Shown piece after piece: positions 23,601 to 35,600 of a stretch of DNA of 64,000 nucleotides (the first letter of the stretch is position 1; every line of letters starts with the position of its first letter). The DNA is from Syngnathus acus (lineage: Eukaryota > Chordata > Actinopteri > Syngnathiformes > Syngnathidae): assembly GCF_901709675.1 (NCBI RefSeq), contig NC_051091.1, positions 3,437,967 to 3,501,966 of the forward strand, in the 5' to 3' direction. The notes beneath the pieces were generated by a model that was not told where the DNA came from, made no database searches, and saw nothing but the letters and a program-made list of their open reading frames with translations. A program made the position numbers and the translations under genes.

Positions 23601-26600
23601 ATTAATGCATCATGTCAGATTTTTAATCCAAAACAAATCATTCTCCATTTTATCTTTTTTATTTCAACTTCAGATGCAACAAATTACTTTATAATCACAA
23701 AATAATGATCCATAGTCTTTTTGATTCATGATACATAGTCTTCAGCGGGCCACTTATGATTGATTTCATGACACAATGCTTCGGGCCAGTTTAAATTTAG
23801 GAATTTGGTCCATATATAAGGCGCACCGGACTATAAGGCGCACTGTCAGCTTTTGAGAAAATTTTATGTTTTTAGGTGCGCCATATAGTCCGGAAATACG
23901 GTATACTTCTGCTTGTAATTAGCAAGGGCAATATATCGTGCTCACTTTACACACATTAAAAATTGAATATATAAGTAATCACACATTTCAAATTGCTCTG
24001 ACTAGACGTTTGTAAGTTTTTTATGCTTTATTGTGGTATTGAGGTGCTACCTATGGTGGACTGAGTGGATTTGATCAAAGGGAACTTGGGGGTGCTTGGA
24101 GCTGATTTGCCTGAAAAGAAACATAGACCTTTAGGTTATTAATCATTATAGGGCTCGTATTACTACCTAGAATGTTGGCATGCATGTATTTTAACTATTT
24201 TGTACATTAGTGACTATTCATGCTAATACAGTGGACAAAATTCTGCATGTGTAATTGATTATTTAGTCAACTATGACGATCTGCTTCTAACTCCCATCCC
24301 ACGCACACACACCTCGTTTTGCACCTTAAAGTGTCTCACGTCTGAATCATAAAATAACATCATACATGAGAAAATGAATTATCCCTTGGCCTTCTAAAAA
24401 GAAGAATTATTGATGAGGCAATTAGAGCTAAGAGGAATATTTTTTTTCTCCGTAACATGCATTAAGTGCTTCCTGCTGGTAGCAAGGAATTGGTATTGCT
24501 ACCCATCTGCACACAAATTATGTTCAAACAGTTTTGTGCATATAATAAAAACACATGAATCGTGCCACATGACTAAGGCATAGCAGGATTTTTTTGAGAA
24601 CTATCCCTAAAATATAAATTCATCTTCATGTTCTAATTTCAGATTGTATGTGTGAAATGCCATGCATCTACTATGCTCTTCTACTAGGGCCATCATCGGG
24701 AGGCAGAGTGGGAGCTGCAGGGGCGTAAAATGAATGAAAATAAAATACAAAAGGGACACGCAAATGCATTGCTAAGCAGGCGTTCAAACACATTTAGACA
24801 TTGCAAGATCAAAGGTTCCGCTTGAAGCGAAGCACGACAGCAAGCAGACAACAAAAAACTGCACAAGGCGCTAGCCAATATTCAACTAATACCTTTAATA
24901 CTTACGGTAATTGTTACACATGCAGTGATGTAAAAATAAAGTGGAATAAAAAGAAAATTCTTGTAATCATTTCTTTTTGCTTTTTATCATTAAAAAATAA
25001 ACAATCACAGACTGAGACAATTAAGTTTGCGGGATTTGTAGCTCAATAAATTCTATGATGATACACTGATCCGAAATTAAAAGTACAGACATCTCGGATG
25101 CCTACGGTCTGTTTATATTGAAACTTAAATATGTATCGGTTTCATTTCCTGTATAATTTGTTCACGAGAGGTGCGCCCTGTAATCCCCAACAAATAATAT
25201 GTCATGAAAAAGTGACAATTACATGCAACAAGCTGGATCATTATACAAATTCACCCGGCGTCTTTTTCATGATTGCACAATTCATTATCGGAACCTTCAG
25301 TTACTCCCCGCTCAAAGCAATTTTCTTTCTTTGCTGATTGTCTCATAACTTGCACTTTCCATCCAATCAATAAGCACTTGCTCTGTCAGTGACAAATGAA
25401 AAGCTACAGTGCAAACATATTAAATTGTTTGTCCCCAAATATAACTTAGTGGGACAACAGAAAAGCTTGGCTGCCCAGCTGGCTGCAGCTTTTACAGCCT
25501 GAATGCTGTTTTAGAAAACAAAAAATGGCTTTGTTACACGCCTCACTAAGCCTGGATTATACAGAAGCAATTCTGGGCCATAACTCTAATGTTGTTGCCT
25601 CTTAATGTAACCCCAACACACACCAGTTGATTCAATCATATTTGAACGCTGTTGCTTGCCGCTATTACTCACTTGCTTCAAGGGTGGTGGTACTTTCCTC
25701 GCTGCTATTGGGCCCGCAGCCCACCCTGGTGCAGGAACGCAGGTGGAACTTGTATTTGCTTAAAGGTTCCAAGTCCCGCAGGGTCCACTTGGTCGTGTCG
25801 GGCTTGCTGATGTCAATACTCTGCAGTTGTCCGACTTCCTCTGTGTTGTTAACTACAATCGATGACAAGGTGACAAAACAAAACAAAATGTGTTAGTAGT
25901 GAAGCTTTAAGACACGGTGGAATATGATCAAACTGTAGCTCTACGATTTAAGTTTTGCAAAAAAAAAAAAGTCACATACAGTATCATTTGAAAATTTGGC
26001 ACCACATTTTATTGTATTTTTTGTACTATAAGGTGCACCAAATTATTTAGCACGGTCTCACTGAACAGATTTTTTCGGGGGTGGGTTGGAGCCTTCTAAC
26101 AGCTGCTCCTTACCTTGAAATAGTACTTAAGCAGGGACCTTAAGCAGCTGGCTGCAATGTCCTTAACTTTTTGCACAAGGGGACTTTAACATAGTCACAC
26201 CTCAATGAGTACCTCAGCTTTATTGCTGAGGCGCATTCAAAGCGTCCTCTCCTGAAATACACGGTGACATTTGGCCCTCTTCGCCAGCTGCCAAATCAAA
26301 CTCAATTAGCCAGGAAATGCAGCAACAGGATGATGTTGGAAGTTACTCCCGAGGTTCACTTTTACTTTTGTTTGAGGAGAGCAGTGTGTCAACACGGGTT
26401 TATGTTCGCTGATCAAATCCTGTTGGGACTGCGAGCTATTGCGGTGATGTCCCGTGCAAACTGCACACAGTCAGGAAACCTAACAAACTCTGACATAATT
26501 GTCTTGCTCTGCATGAGTCAAGCAAAGGTTTTGACAAGCAGACCTGACATGTTTCCTGGACACAGATTTTGACATCGGTATGACCTCCAATTCATGGGCA

Positions 26601-29600
26601 GCACGAGTCCCGTTTCTGTGATAGGCTAGCCAACATGACAAGCTAGTTTATATGATGACAATGTGACCAGAAGATGCAAAAGTGGCGTGTGGCAGTCTAT
26701 TCCAAAAAATTGCAAATTTATTCATGTGGAATAATCCTTCTTTAAATATTGTTTTCTTGTGGTGAGATTAAATCTGGTTCACGTATTTTAATAGAGAATG
26801 GGTACCTACTTAGCTGATACGCTAAAAGGTATCCTGTCAGAATCCCATTAGGCTCCGATGGTGGGGCCCAAGCCAGAGAGACCGTGTGCTTCTGTGTATC
26901 AGTCACCTTGAAAACTGGATTTTTCTCAGGAACTGCGGGGGTAAAAAAGCAGTTGAATTCAGAACCCAAATATCCCTTTTGTTTTCACTCGCTATTGCGG
27001 CTTCACAAATTCTAAATGAATACACTCCATGTTTTTTTGCCCACAGTCCTACCTCCCTCCGGGGTTTTGAAGTTGACGGGATGGCTGCCTGGACCGTTGC
27101 CGCGACCGTTAAAGGTCATGACAATGAGACTGTACTCAGAGAAGGCTTGTAGTTTGGGTACGATCGCGTGGTTGCGGTCGCCAGGTAACGTCAGCGTTTG
27201 TTTGTGTCCGTGGCTTTTCTTCAAATCCAGCAAACTGCGCAGACGCCACCAGTTAATCTATGCACAACGAAAGAGACACTCAGTACCGCCTTGGAGGAGG
27301 ATGTATAGGTGAGGGCGGAATGAGAGCAGCAAACGTTTAGAGCAGGTCAGGGTTATATCTTGGCGAAAAAGAAGGCTCTGTTTTGAAGTATTACCCGGTA
27401 ACCTCCCAGATGTCCATGCAACTTGTCCTTGTTTACACGAGTCCAGCTGACCTTGACCGCTGAGCTGTTCATCAGCACCACAGCAACATCCTCAGGTGCG
27501 GCGGACGGAACTGCGCAGGCAAACACAACAGAAATATATAGCACGCTGCATTTGTGAGACAGAGAGAGCTACAACTATTGTGACAAAATCCAATTTACAT
27601 TTGAAAGGCTACATCACAAAGATCAGACAAGGCCGGTGTCGATATCTTGGGAAAACACATCACTACGGGGAGCTCTACCATCAGCCACAGAAATGTGTAA
27701 AGTAAGTAACATCAAGGACCATTTATTTTCTATCTAGAGGTCGTGACCTGTTTTGGACTCCTGAGGACATGTCCAAAAGAAAGCTAAACACACACAAAAA
27801 AGAATACAGGTGGTTGCTTTTCCAAAATTACACAAGTGATACTAAAATATTTCTTTCAAATATTCATGGATGGCTGAATTTATCGATGAATTAGTAAAAG
27901 TGAAGTAAAATGACTCTTTTCTATTTCATCTTGTCCTTTCCTTTCATATTAAAACAATAGATCACAAAAAACACTAGCTACCTGAAAATTGACTGTTCAA
28001 TATCTAGAAACCGTGTGAGTATGTCAGAAGGGAAAAATGGCTCTCAGAGGATAGAAATGGATTAAATTTAAAGTTAGATATCCAGCAACTGAAAACATTG
28101 GTTTGAGTATTGCTGTGATCTTAAAAGTAAGAATTTACATCTATGTGTTGCTCCTGATCTTAGTAAATTGAAGCATAATAATTTGTTATATTTTATACTG
28201 AATAGTGAAAACTTTTAGGCAATTTATACCAAAAGGGTGATCCAGAAAAGAACGTTATTCTTTGTAATTGGCGAATGATCTTGTTTCTGGAAAATGACCA
28301 CTCGTCCCCATCAATATGAAAACGTGGTAGAAAACAAACGACTATAAAATGCATTATTCTGTAGAATTCAATGTCATGGCTTCATGAAGTTATTCCGAAG
28401 CAGAACGTCACAATGTGCGAAGAAACAGTTGCTTATTCCACACAGTACATCCAACAAAGCTTGAAAACCAAAATGTTGAGGTCCCAAACATTCTTTCCTG
28501 CAAGGGGAAAGATACAATCAAAGTTGCAGCCTGTAGCTGTTTAAAATCAATAAGGAATAAAACCAAAACACTTGGGTGAAGCCAATCTCCTTAAACACAA
28601 GCGAGAGATACTGTCAGCAGCAAAGATTCAAAACGAATTAGTGTCAACCAAATTAAAAAGGCGGGTGAGTCCTCACAATCTTCGCCGGAGTAGCCAGTCA
28701 CTACGGTGGGCTCGGGGCCCCAACCCTGGTTGTTCCTGGTTTGGATCTTGATCTCATAGGGCACAAAGGTGGGTGTCTTCTTCACCACGAACGAGTGTCT
28801 CTTCACCGTGTGCTTCTTCCAGTCATCCTCCAAGTCTTGCCGTCTGTAGCTCACTATGTACTCCAGACCGGGCCCGTTGTGTTCAATTGGCAACAAGGGC
28901 TGAATAAAAAAAAGAGGATAGGGCGGGTGAGCGAGGTGGCTTTTAAACCCGGCTTCCTTTATTGTGTAAAATAGCACTTGTATTTCTTTTCTCCAATGTC
29001 ACTCCTTCCATTTCACTAAAATGAAAAGTCAGTCCCCGGTGGAAGAAAGCCATATCGAGAATCCAGTCCAACCCAGCGGCGCCTGGAAAGCGGACTTTAA
29101 ACCGATGATGATGAAAAGTCAGTGCTTGGAGCATTCGCTTGTGTATTATCTTGCCATCTATTAAAACAATGGGCAGAATATCCTGCTCAGGTAGGGCTTT
29201 TCTTAAATGTAGGATCTGGCTGGAACATAATGCAATTAATCTCTGAATAGAGGACAGTGTGCAAGAAATACAATATCATTCACAAAACGAACATGGTGAA
29301 CAAAGGGGGGGAAGCTCATCAATCCGGAATTCAAAAGCCAACTTTGTATGACACGAGAGCCAGCTAATAATTGAAGGCAAGATTTGTCTGATGATAATAA
29401 AATGGAAACTTTGGCTTGGACGGCTTTCAATGGATACTCATTCAAATAAAGAGCAAAGCCAAAATATTGAAATGAGTTGATTTGTCACAGATTTAAAAGG
29501 TAGTAGATGCCAGCTATTCAGTTAGATTTGTTTCATAGTCTTTTCTTACCTCCCAGTTGATATCCATTTCATGCGGCAAATGACCTTCGATTTTGATATT

Positions 29601-32600
29601 TTCCGGGTTCTTGTCAGGGGCTGTGGAAAAGAGTGAGTATGGATTTTGTCAGAATTATTAGTGTGAAAGAACTCTCAAGTGCAATAGGCAGAGCAAAGAC
29701 AAGATTGGAATCAATTATGTCACAGTGTTTCAAAGTTCCCACAGAGCACAACGTTGGCAGCTGTAGTGGGCTCGCTATAATAAACAATAGACAGAGGACA
29801 CATTAGACCTGTCGGAGGAGTTTTGTATCTCTCTGTGGGCTCGCTGGGACGACCCCTCCCGACACCGTTAACGGCAGCCACACGGAAGCGGTAGTCGACG
29901 TGACCGTGTAGTTTGAGGACGGACGAAATGTGATTCCCGGGTACCCTGAGGAGCTCCTTCCAATTTCCAGGCTCCCACTGGCTCTCCTCGTATTGAATAA
30001 TAAACTCTGTTGAAAGGCAGAGAGACAATCAGCCCCTAAGCGCTTTGGCTCCTGCCAAAGAATCGCTTAGCCAACCACAGGCTGTGCAGAGCAAGCCTCG
30101 CTCTCTGCTTTGGGCTCCCACAAAAACACTGATCACGATTTATACTTGGACGGATCGATGACCGATACGAGCTAAACACGACATAAATTAGGAGAAAAAT
30201 TATGCAGGTCATATGAACACGAGACATTTGCTCTCACCTGTGATTGAGCTGTTGTGATTGTCTCCCGGGGTCCATTTCAGTTTCACACTTTTGGTCTTGT
30301 GTTCTGAGAGCACCAAGTGCTCAGGTGCATCGGGGACATCTGCAACCCACGACAGCGGTTTGGGGTCAATCTCAGACACATCAATCTCAGTAGGAAGCAA
30401 AACCAAGGCAATCAATTGCAATCAAATCATGGCAAGATGTGCAGTTCAATGAATCGTCTTCTGGTGATGTCACAACTATTGCTCGTACTTGTTATACCAC
30501 AAAGCTACGGTGATCTGTAGAGTTTTCTGGACTGGACAAGAAGATTATATTCCACTGGTGGCTCACCTAAAACCATGAGCAATGCTGAGGCAGTGTCCTG
30601 GTCCACCGGAGTTCTTCCGACACATTTATATACACCCTGATCTCTGTGGCTCACATTGACAATTTGAAGGATACCATCCTCCACAAAGAATCTGTCAACC
30701 AGAAGATGTATGCACAATACTGATTGACAAAACCAAGCAGCTTTGAAATACAAGACAAAAATCCAGGACCCTACCTTGAATTCTCCGTATAATTCAAGCC
30801 GATGTTCATATCGTCTTTTTCCCACAGGAGCTCAAAGTCGTTGCTGAAGGACTTGTCGTATTCTGCCAGGCATGAAAACTGGGCTGTGGTGCCGACGAGG
30901 ATCTGCTGGTCTTCCGGGGCCGCCGTTATTCTTGTGGCATCTTTACAAGGAGGACACTGAAAATGAGGACCGCGAGCCACGACGAACACATCAATTGCAA
31001 CGCGTACCTGTCACATAAAGCGAAGCTTCAATGGCGGATGAGCCTTCTGTGTTTTTGGCGTAACACGTATACTGTCCCGTGTCCTCTTTTTCTGTGGTGT
31101 AGATCTCTAATGAGCCGCTGTCATGCACGGTAAACCTCGGCCCCACCACCGATTCAGAGGAATCATCTTTGCTCCTGTAAACAATACATGTCAACTGAAG
31201 AGCAACAGTTTTCACCATTTGACCTCAACAATACATCCACCGAAAGTATTAAAGGTATACTGGCACGAATATTCGAATAATGTCCACTAGCATCTACTCT
31301 AATGTTCTTGTGGTGATATAAAGACATGAGAACTTGTAGATTTTCTGATTGTTCAACATGTAGTCATTGCGGTTGCTATAGTAACCATGTAGGTTGTCTC
31401 TATCAAGTCTATCAATTTTAAATCAAGTTAAGGTCAAATATCACATTTTACATATATATCGGGAGTCCATAAATATCAATTGGATATCAAAATGTATTTT
31501 TTAAATGGACGCCGATTCCGTATATACGTCCAGCGGTTGAGATCTACTGCTCCCTGTTGTCGAGAGGTAGAACAGCACAGCACACAGCACAGCCTGTCCA
31601 CCCACCAAGTGATTGTCGATGGCGGAGAGCTGAAGACGTTGCAGTGCATCACCACCCCCCTCCCTTCCACAGCCGTGTAATCCTCCCCCTGCGTTGTAAG
31701 AATCATCGGAGGGAGATCTGCCAAGCACAAGATTGGAATGAAAAGCATTTGAATGAACGCGAGTTTGTAATGGCAACAACTACACTCTGTGAACAAAAGA
31801 GGGCGCGGCTTTAAGCTGTAACGGTGGATCGAGGCTCATCGACATGATGGACAAATGCCAGCATCAGGACCAGCTGGATAACTAACAGGCACATTCCTCA
31901 GCAATCACGGTTGAGTTTGCAATTCAAAATAAAAATGAAAATCAGAACATGCTAAAATAAGACTGCACGTGCTTACTCATGACCATGATGTTTGCATTGG
32001 CGAGGAGGGTTCCATGTGGGTTGGACGCTTGGCACTGATAGACCGCACTGTCAGATGCTTTGGCATTGTGCAAAATGATGGTGTCATCAAACACCTTTCT
32101 GTTTGCCGCCGGCGCTTCTGCAGAAGAAGATTAAAAGCCACTTAACCAAAACAACAGCGCTGCATTTGGGCAGGTAAACATGCAGCCAGGAAATTATTTT
32201 TCATTATTTGCAAGTACATTTTTACGCCAAAAGTTTGGCCCAATAAAACAAACCCCATTGTTCATCGCATGTTTGAATTTGGTTAATGACATCAGCATAT
32301 CAAACACAGCAAAGCCTCAATTGTTTTTTTAAATTTTATTTTGTCTATCATCTTATCTTACGTAGTCAAAAACAGTTTCTCCTATAACTCTTCTCCCGCT
32401 TTCCCATAATGTATCATTTTGAGCCAGCAGAGTTCAACAGGAGCCAAAACTCTATAAATAATGAAATAACATTTTTCCTTCATTTTAGATACCATCTTTG
32501 AATCCCAGTTGTGAGATTTCAATTTGATGATTTCAGAGTTGGTGACAGCTCAGGACTAAGCTCAAAGTATTTCAAAGTAGTTTCCACTCATCCTCTGAGC

Positions 32601-35600
32601 ATTTGAGAGTTCACCAACCATTCCAGGCGTCTTTTAAGCACCGCCGTCCTTTCTTTGCTCTCTCATGCACAAAGCGAGCGAAAAGCGACACAAAAATTGC
32701 TGATGATTTGTAAATTCCGATCGATTCCGTCAAGTGACGTGAAGACGGTTGGGCCTCACTCACCGTGCAACGGCAGACCATTCACCCTCCAAGTGATAGC
32801 CGGCTGTGGAGTCCCACTCGCTGAGCACTTGATGAGCACATCTGAGCCAATCATACTGAGCTGACTCTCAGGCTCCGACAGCCACTCTGGAGGCTCTGAC
32901 AAGACACACAATCAGGATGATTTTGATCAAACTGAATACAGCTCTGACATTAAGCAGTTACAAGGAAAGAGGAGAGGAGCGGAAAGAATGAATGTATTTC
33001 ATTCAGTGCAAGAGCTCCATTATGATAAAGAAATACATGTCGGGGAGGCTTTACTAGGAAACTTGGACAAATTGTCGCTATTAGAAAACATGTTCAAAGA
33101 GCTCTGTTGTAAATAAGAGCCACCCTCAATCTTTATTGTCGCTGCACATTTGATTTACCTTCAACGATGACTGTGAAATAATGGACCACCTCTCCCAGTC
33201 TGTTCTTGGCCTTGCACATGTACTTGCCGCTGTCTTCTTGTTCGATACTTGGCACAATCAGCAATTTTCCATGACTTTCCAGTTTGGCCCTTGCTGGGAG
33301 TTTATGACCCATTTTAACCCACTCGACCTGTGGAGTTGGACTTCAAGAACATGACCAATATTAGGTTACATTTTTATTGATATAGGTTTGTTTACCTGTA
33401 GGAATCATATATGCAGTTCTAATCAGTTTTGCATACATGTAGTTGAACTCACAATCCCTCAGGAATGCACTCCAATTTCATGTCGTCTCCCCTGACGAGA
33501 CGTTTCTCTGTCCGGACACCAGAGGGCGTCATAAGCAAAGGTCTCCGCTGCAGGATGGCATTGGCTAACAGTGCAGGAATCAGAAATACAAGATGAGGAG
33601 TTTATTCAAGATTACCGGGGGGGAAAAAAACTGTGAAATGAAATGAAAATGTACACAAACACTAAAAAACTCACCAACTTCAGGACTCAAGCCATGACTT
33701 TTTTCTGAAATGCAGGAGGGTGGGATGAAAAAAAAACAATAACACAAAGTGGATGCAAAATTACAAATATTCACAAACTAAAACCAAAGACGTGCATGTG
33801 AATGAGACAAAATGGCACAAATGTGGCTGTATAATTTATAAGGAAAAAAAAGTGGCGCCTACTTGTGTTGACAACGACCGACATTGCTGTTTTCTGAACG
33901 ATGGTTCGTATTCTTGGGAAGGCAGCAAAGCAGCAGTAGTCTCTTCTGCTGTCTTTTTCGACCGCGTGAGAAAAGTACAGATCTCCATTCAAGCTCATAG
34001 ACACCCGCTCATCTTGTTCAATATGCTGGAGGTCTGAGCAACAGAATGTACCAAATAAAGAACATTTATTTCACATTTCTAATCACACATGTAAACAAAC
34101 AACGCCCGTGGAAGTAAGAAGATTAAGTGCACTAGTAGAACGTTTTAATTTTGAATAATTGCTGAAATGGCTTTCCACATGAGGACACAAATAGTGCGAG
34201 CAATCATAATGTGTGGCGATAACATTTAAAGCGACCATTTGAGTGGAAAGAAATCACTTACTGATAGTCATCCAATAGATCTGCAGCGGGGGGATTCCTT
34301 GAGGTGGGTCGCATTTTAAAGTAAAAGGCTGGCCTTCCTCCACCACAACAGGATCAAGTGTTTCTTTTGGAAACTTTGGGACATCTAGAAGAGTAGGACA
34401 AAGATAACTAAATAGTATCACACATGGGTTGAATGATGCTGATCGTTCTCCAAAGAAAATGGCTCTAATACAGGGGTCACCCGGACTTGGTGACCTGTTC
34501 TAATAGAATACCGTGCAAAGCTTTTCTAAACTGTAGCGGTCAACCTGAGAGTGGAATGTGCACTTCAAGTGAGTGGGAGCAAAAATGCAAATGTTTAAAA
34601 TCAGGTGGAAAGGCTAAATGTTCCGTCTACCACACAGAATGTAGGTACTGTATTAACACAGTACAAGTTGTGCTAAAAAGCTTCCTCCCACCTCGAATTG
34701 AATCTCAGTAGTACTGCATAGGAATGAATTCAAATCACTTCGCTGTAATATTGCACCACCAATACCCCCTCCCCCCACACAAACACACAGGCGTGTGTAT
34801 ATGTTACTCACGGGGGACAATGAATTCAATCTCCCTCGATGTGGCGGTCCCCAGTTTGTTAGAGGCGTAACAAAGATACGTTCCCTGATACTCTGTAAGG
34901 TTTCCATTATTGGGGATGACAAAAGTCCCAGAATCCTCTTCTTTCATCAGCCGGGGGTCTGACGAAGGGTCGAATTCCTGGCCATTTTTCATCCATCTGA
35001 ATCTACACAATAAAAATTGAGGAATAACAAAGCTTTCAAATGAGATTGCGGTGTGAACGATTCCCAGTGTTTCAAAGTCAATATTTGTCCCAGGGTGGGC
35101 AAAGGGTTATTGTGGTTTCACTGTTCTAGAGCTTTTATTTCTCTTTACTTTTGAAGCTGAAGTGACACAAAACTTGTTACTCACTCTGGCATGGGATTCC
35201 CTTTGGCCTCGCACGTCATCGGATAACTCTCGTCAAATGGGAAGGCGATAAGGGAGCTTGGCGACTGAGCAGTGATGGTGGGCAGCTGCTCAACTGGGCA
35301 GCAAAGCATGAAAATTGGAGTCGCTCATGAAAAGTTACAACTTGTAGCACAACATGAAACGGAATGGGCTGTTGGTTAAACAAATTTGGCTCGTAACAAA
35401 TTCGGTGTTCAATAATTTGGCGGACGGTGGACAGTTTAGATGGGAGGCGAATTCCAGTAATAAACAGTCAAAACTAGAAAACCCAATGCAGCGAGTGGAA
35501 AAAAGACAAAGCCAAACGTGGTTTGGGATTTATTCCTTTTGGTCACAAGCTATTCCCCCCTCAAGACTGAAATCCAAAGAGTTCCTTTCATTTTTAGAAA

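Larger units (their letters stand above)
21216..24050 (-). other. chl1: chl1 intron 23
   Basis: 2.8-kb intron before the transmembrane exon. It holds a run of 14 G on the plus strand (21535-21548), a short MITE near 23.3-23.5 kb and the second 0.41-kb MITE (23491-23901). I looked for the missing fifth FNIII remnant here and saw no convincing exon. Confidence 0.8.
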
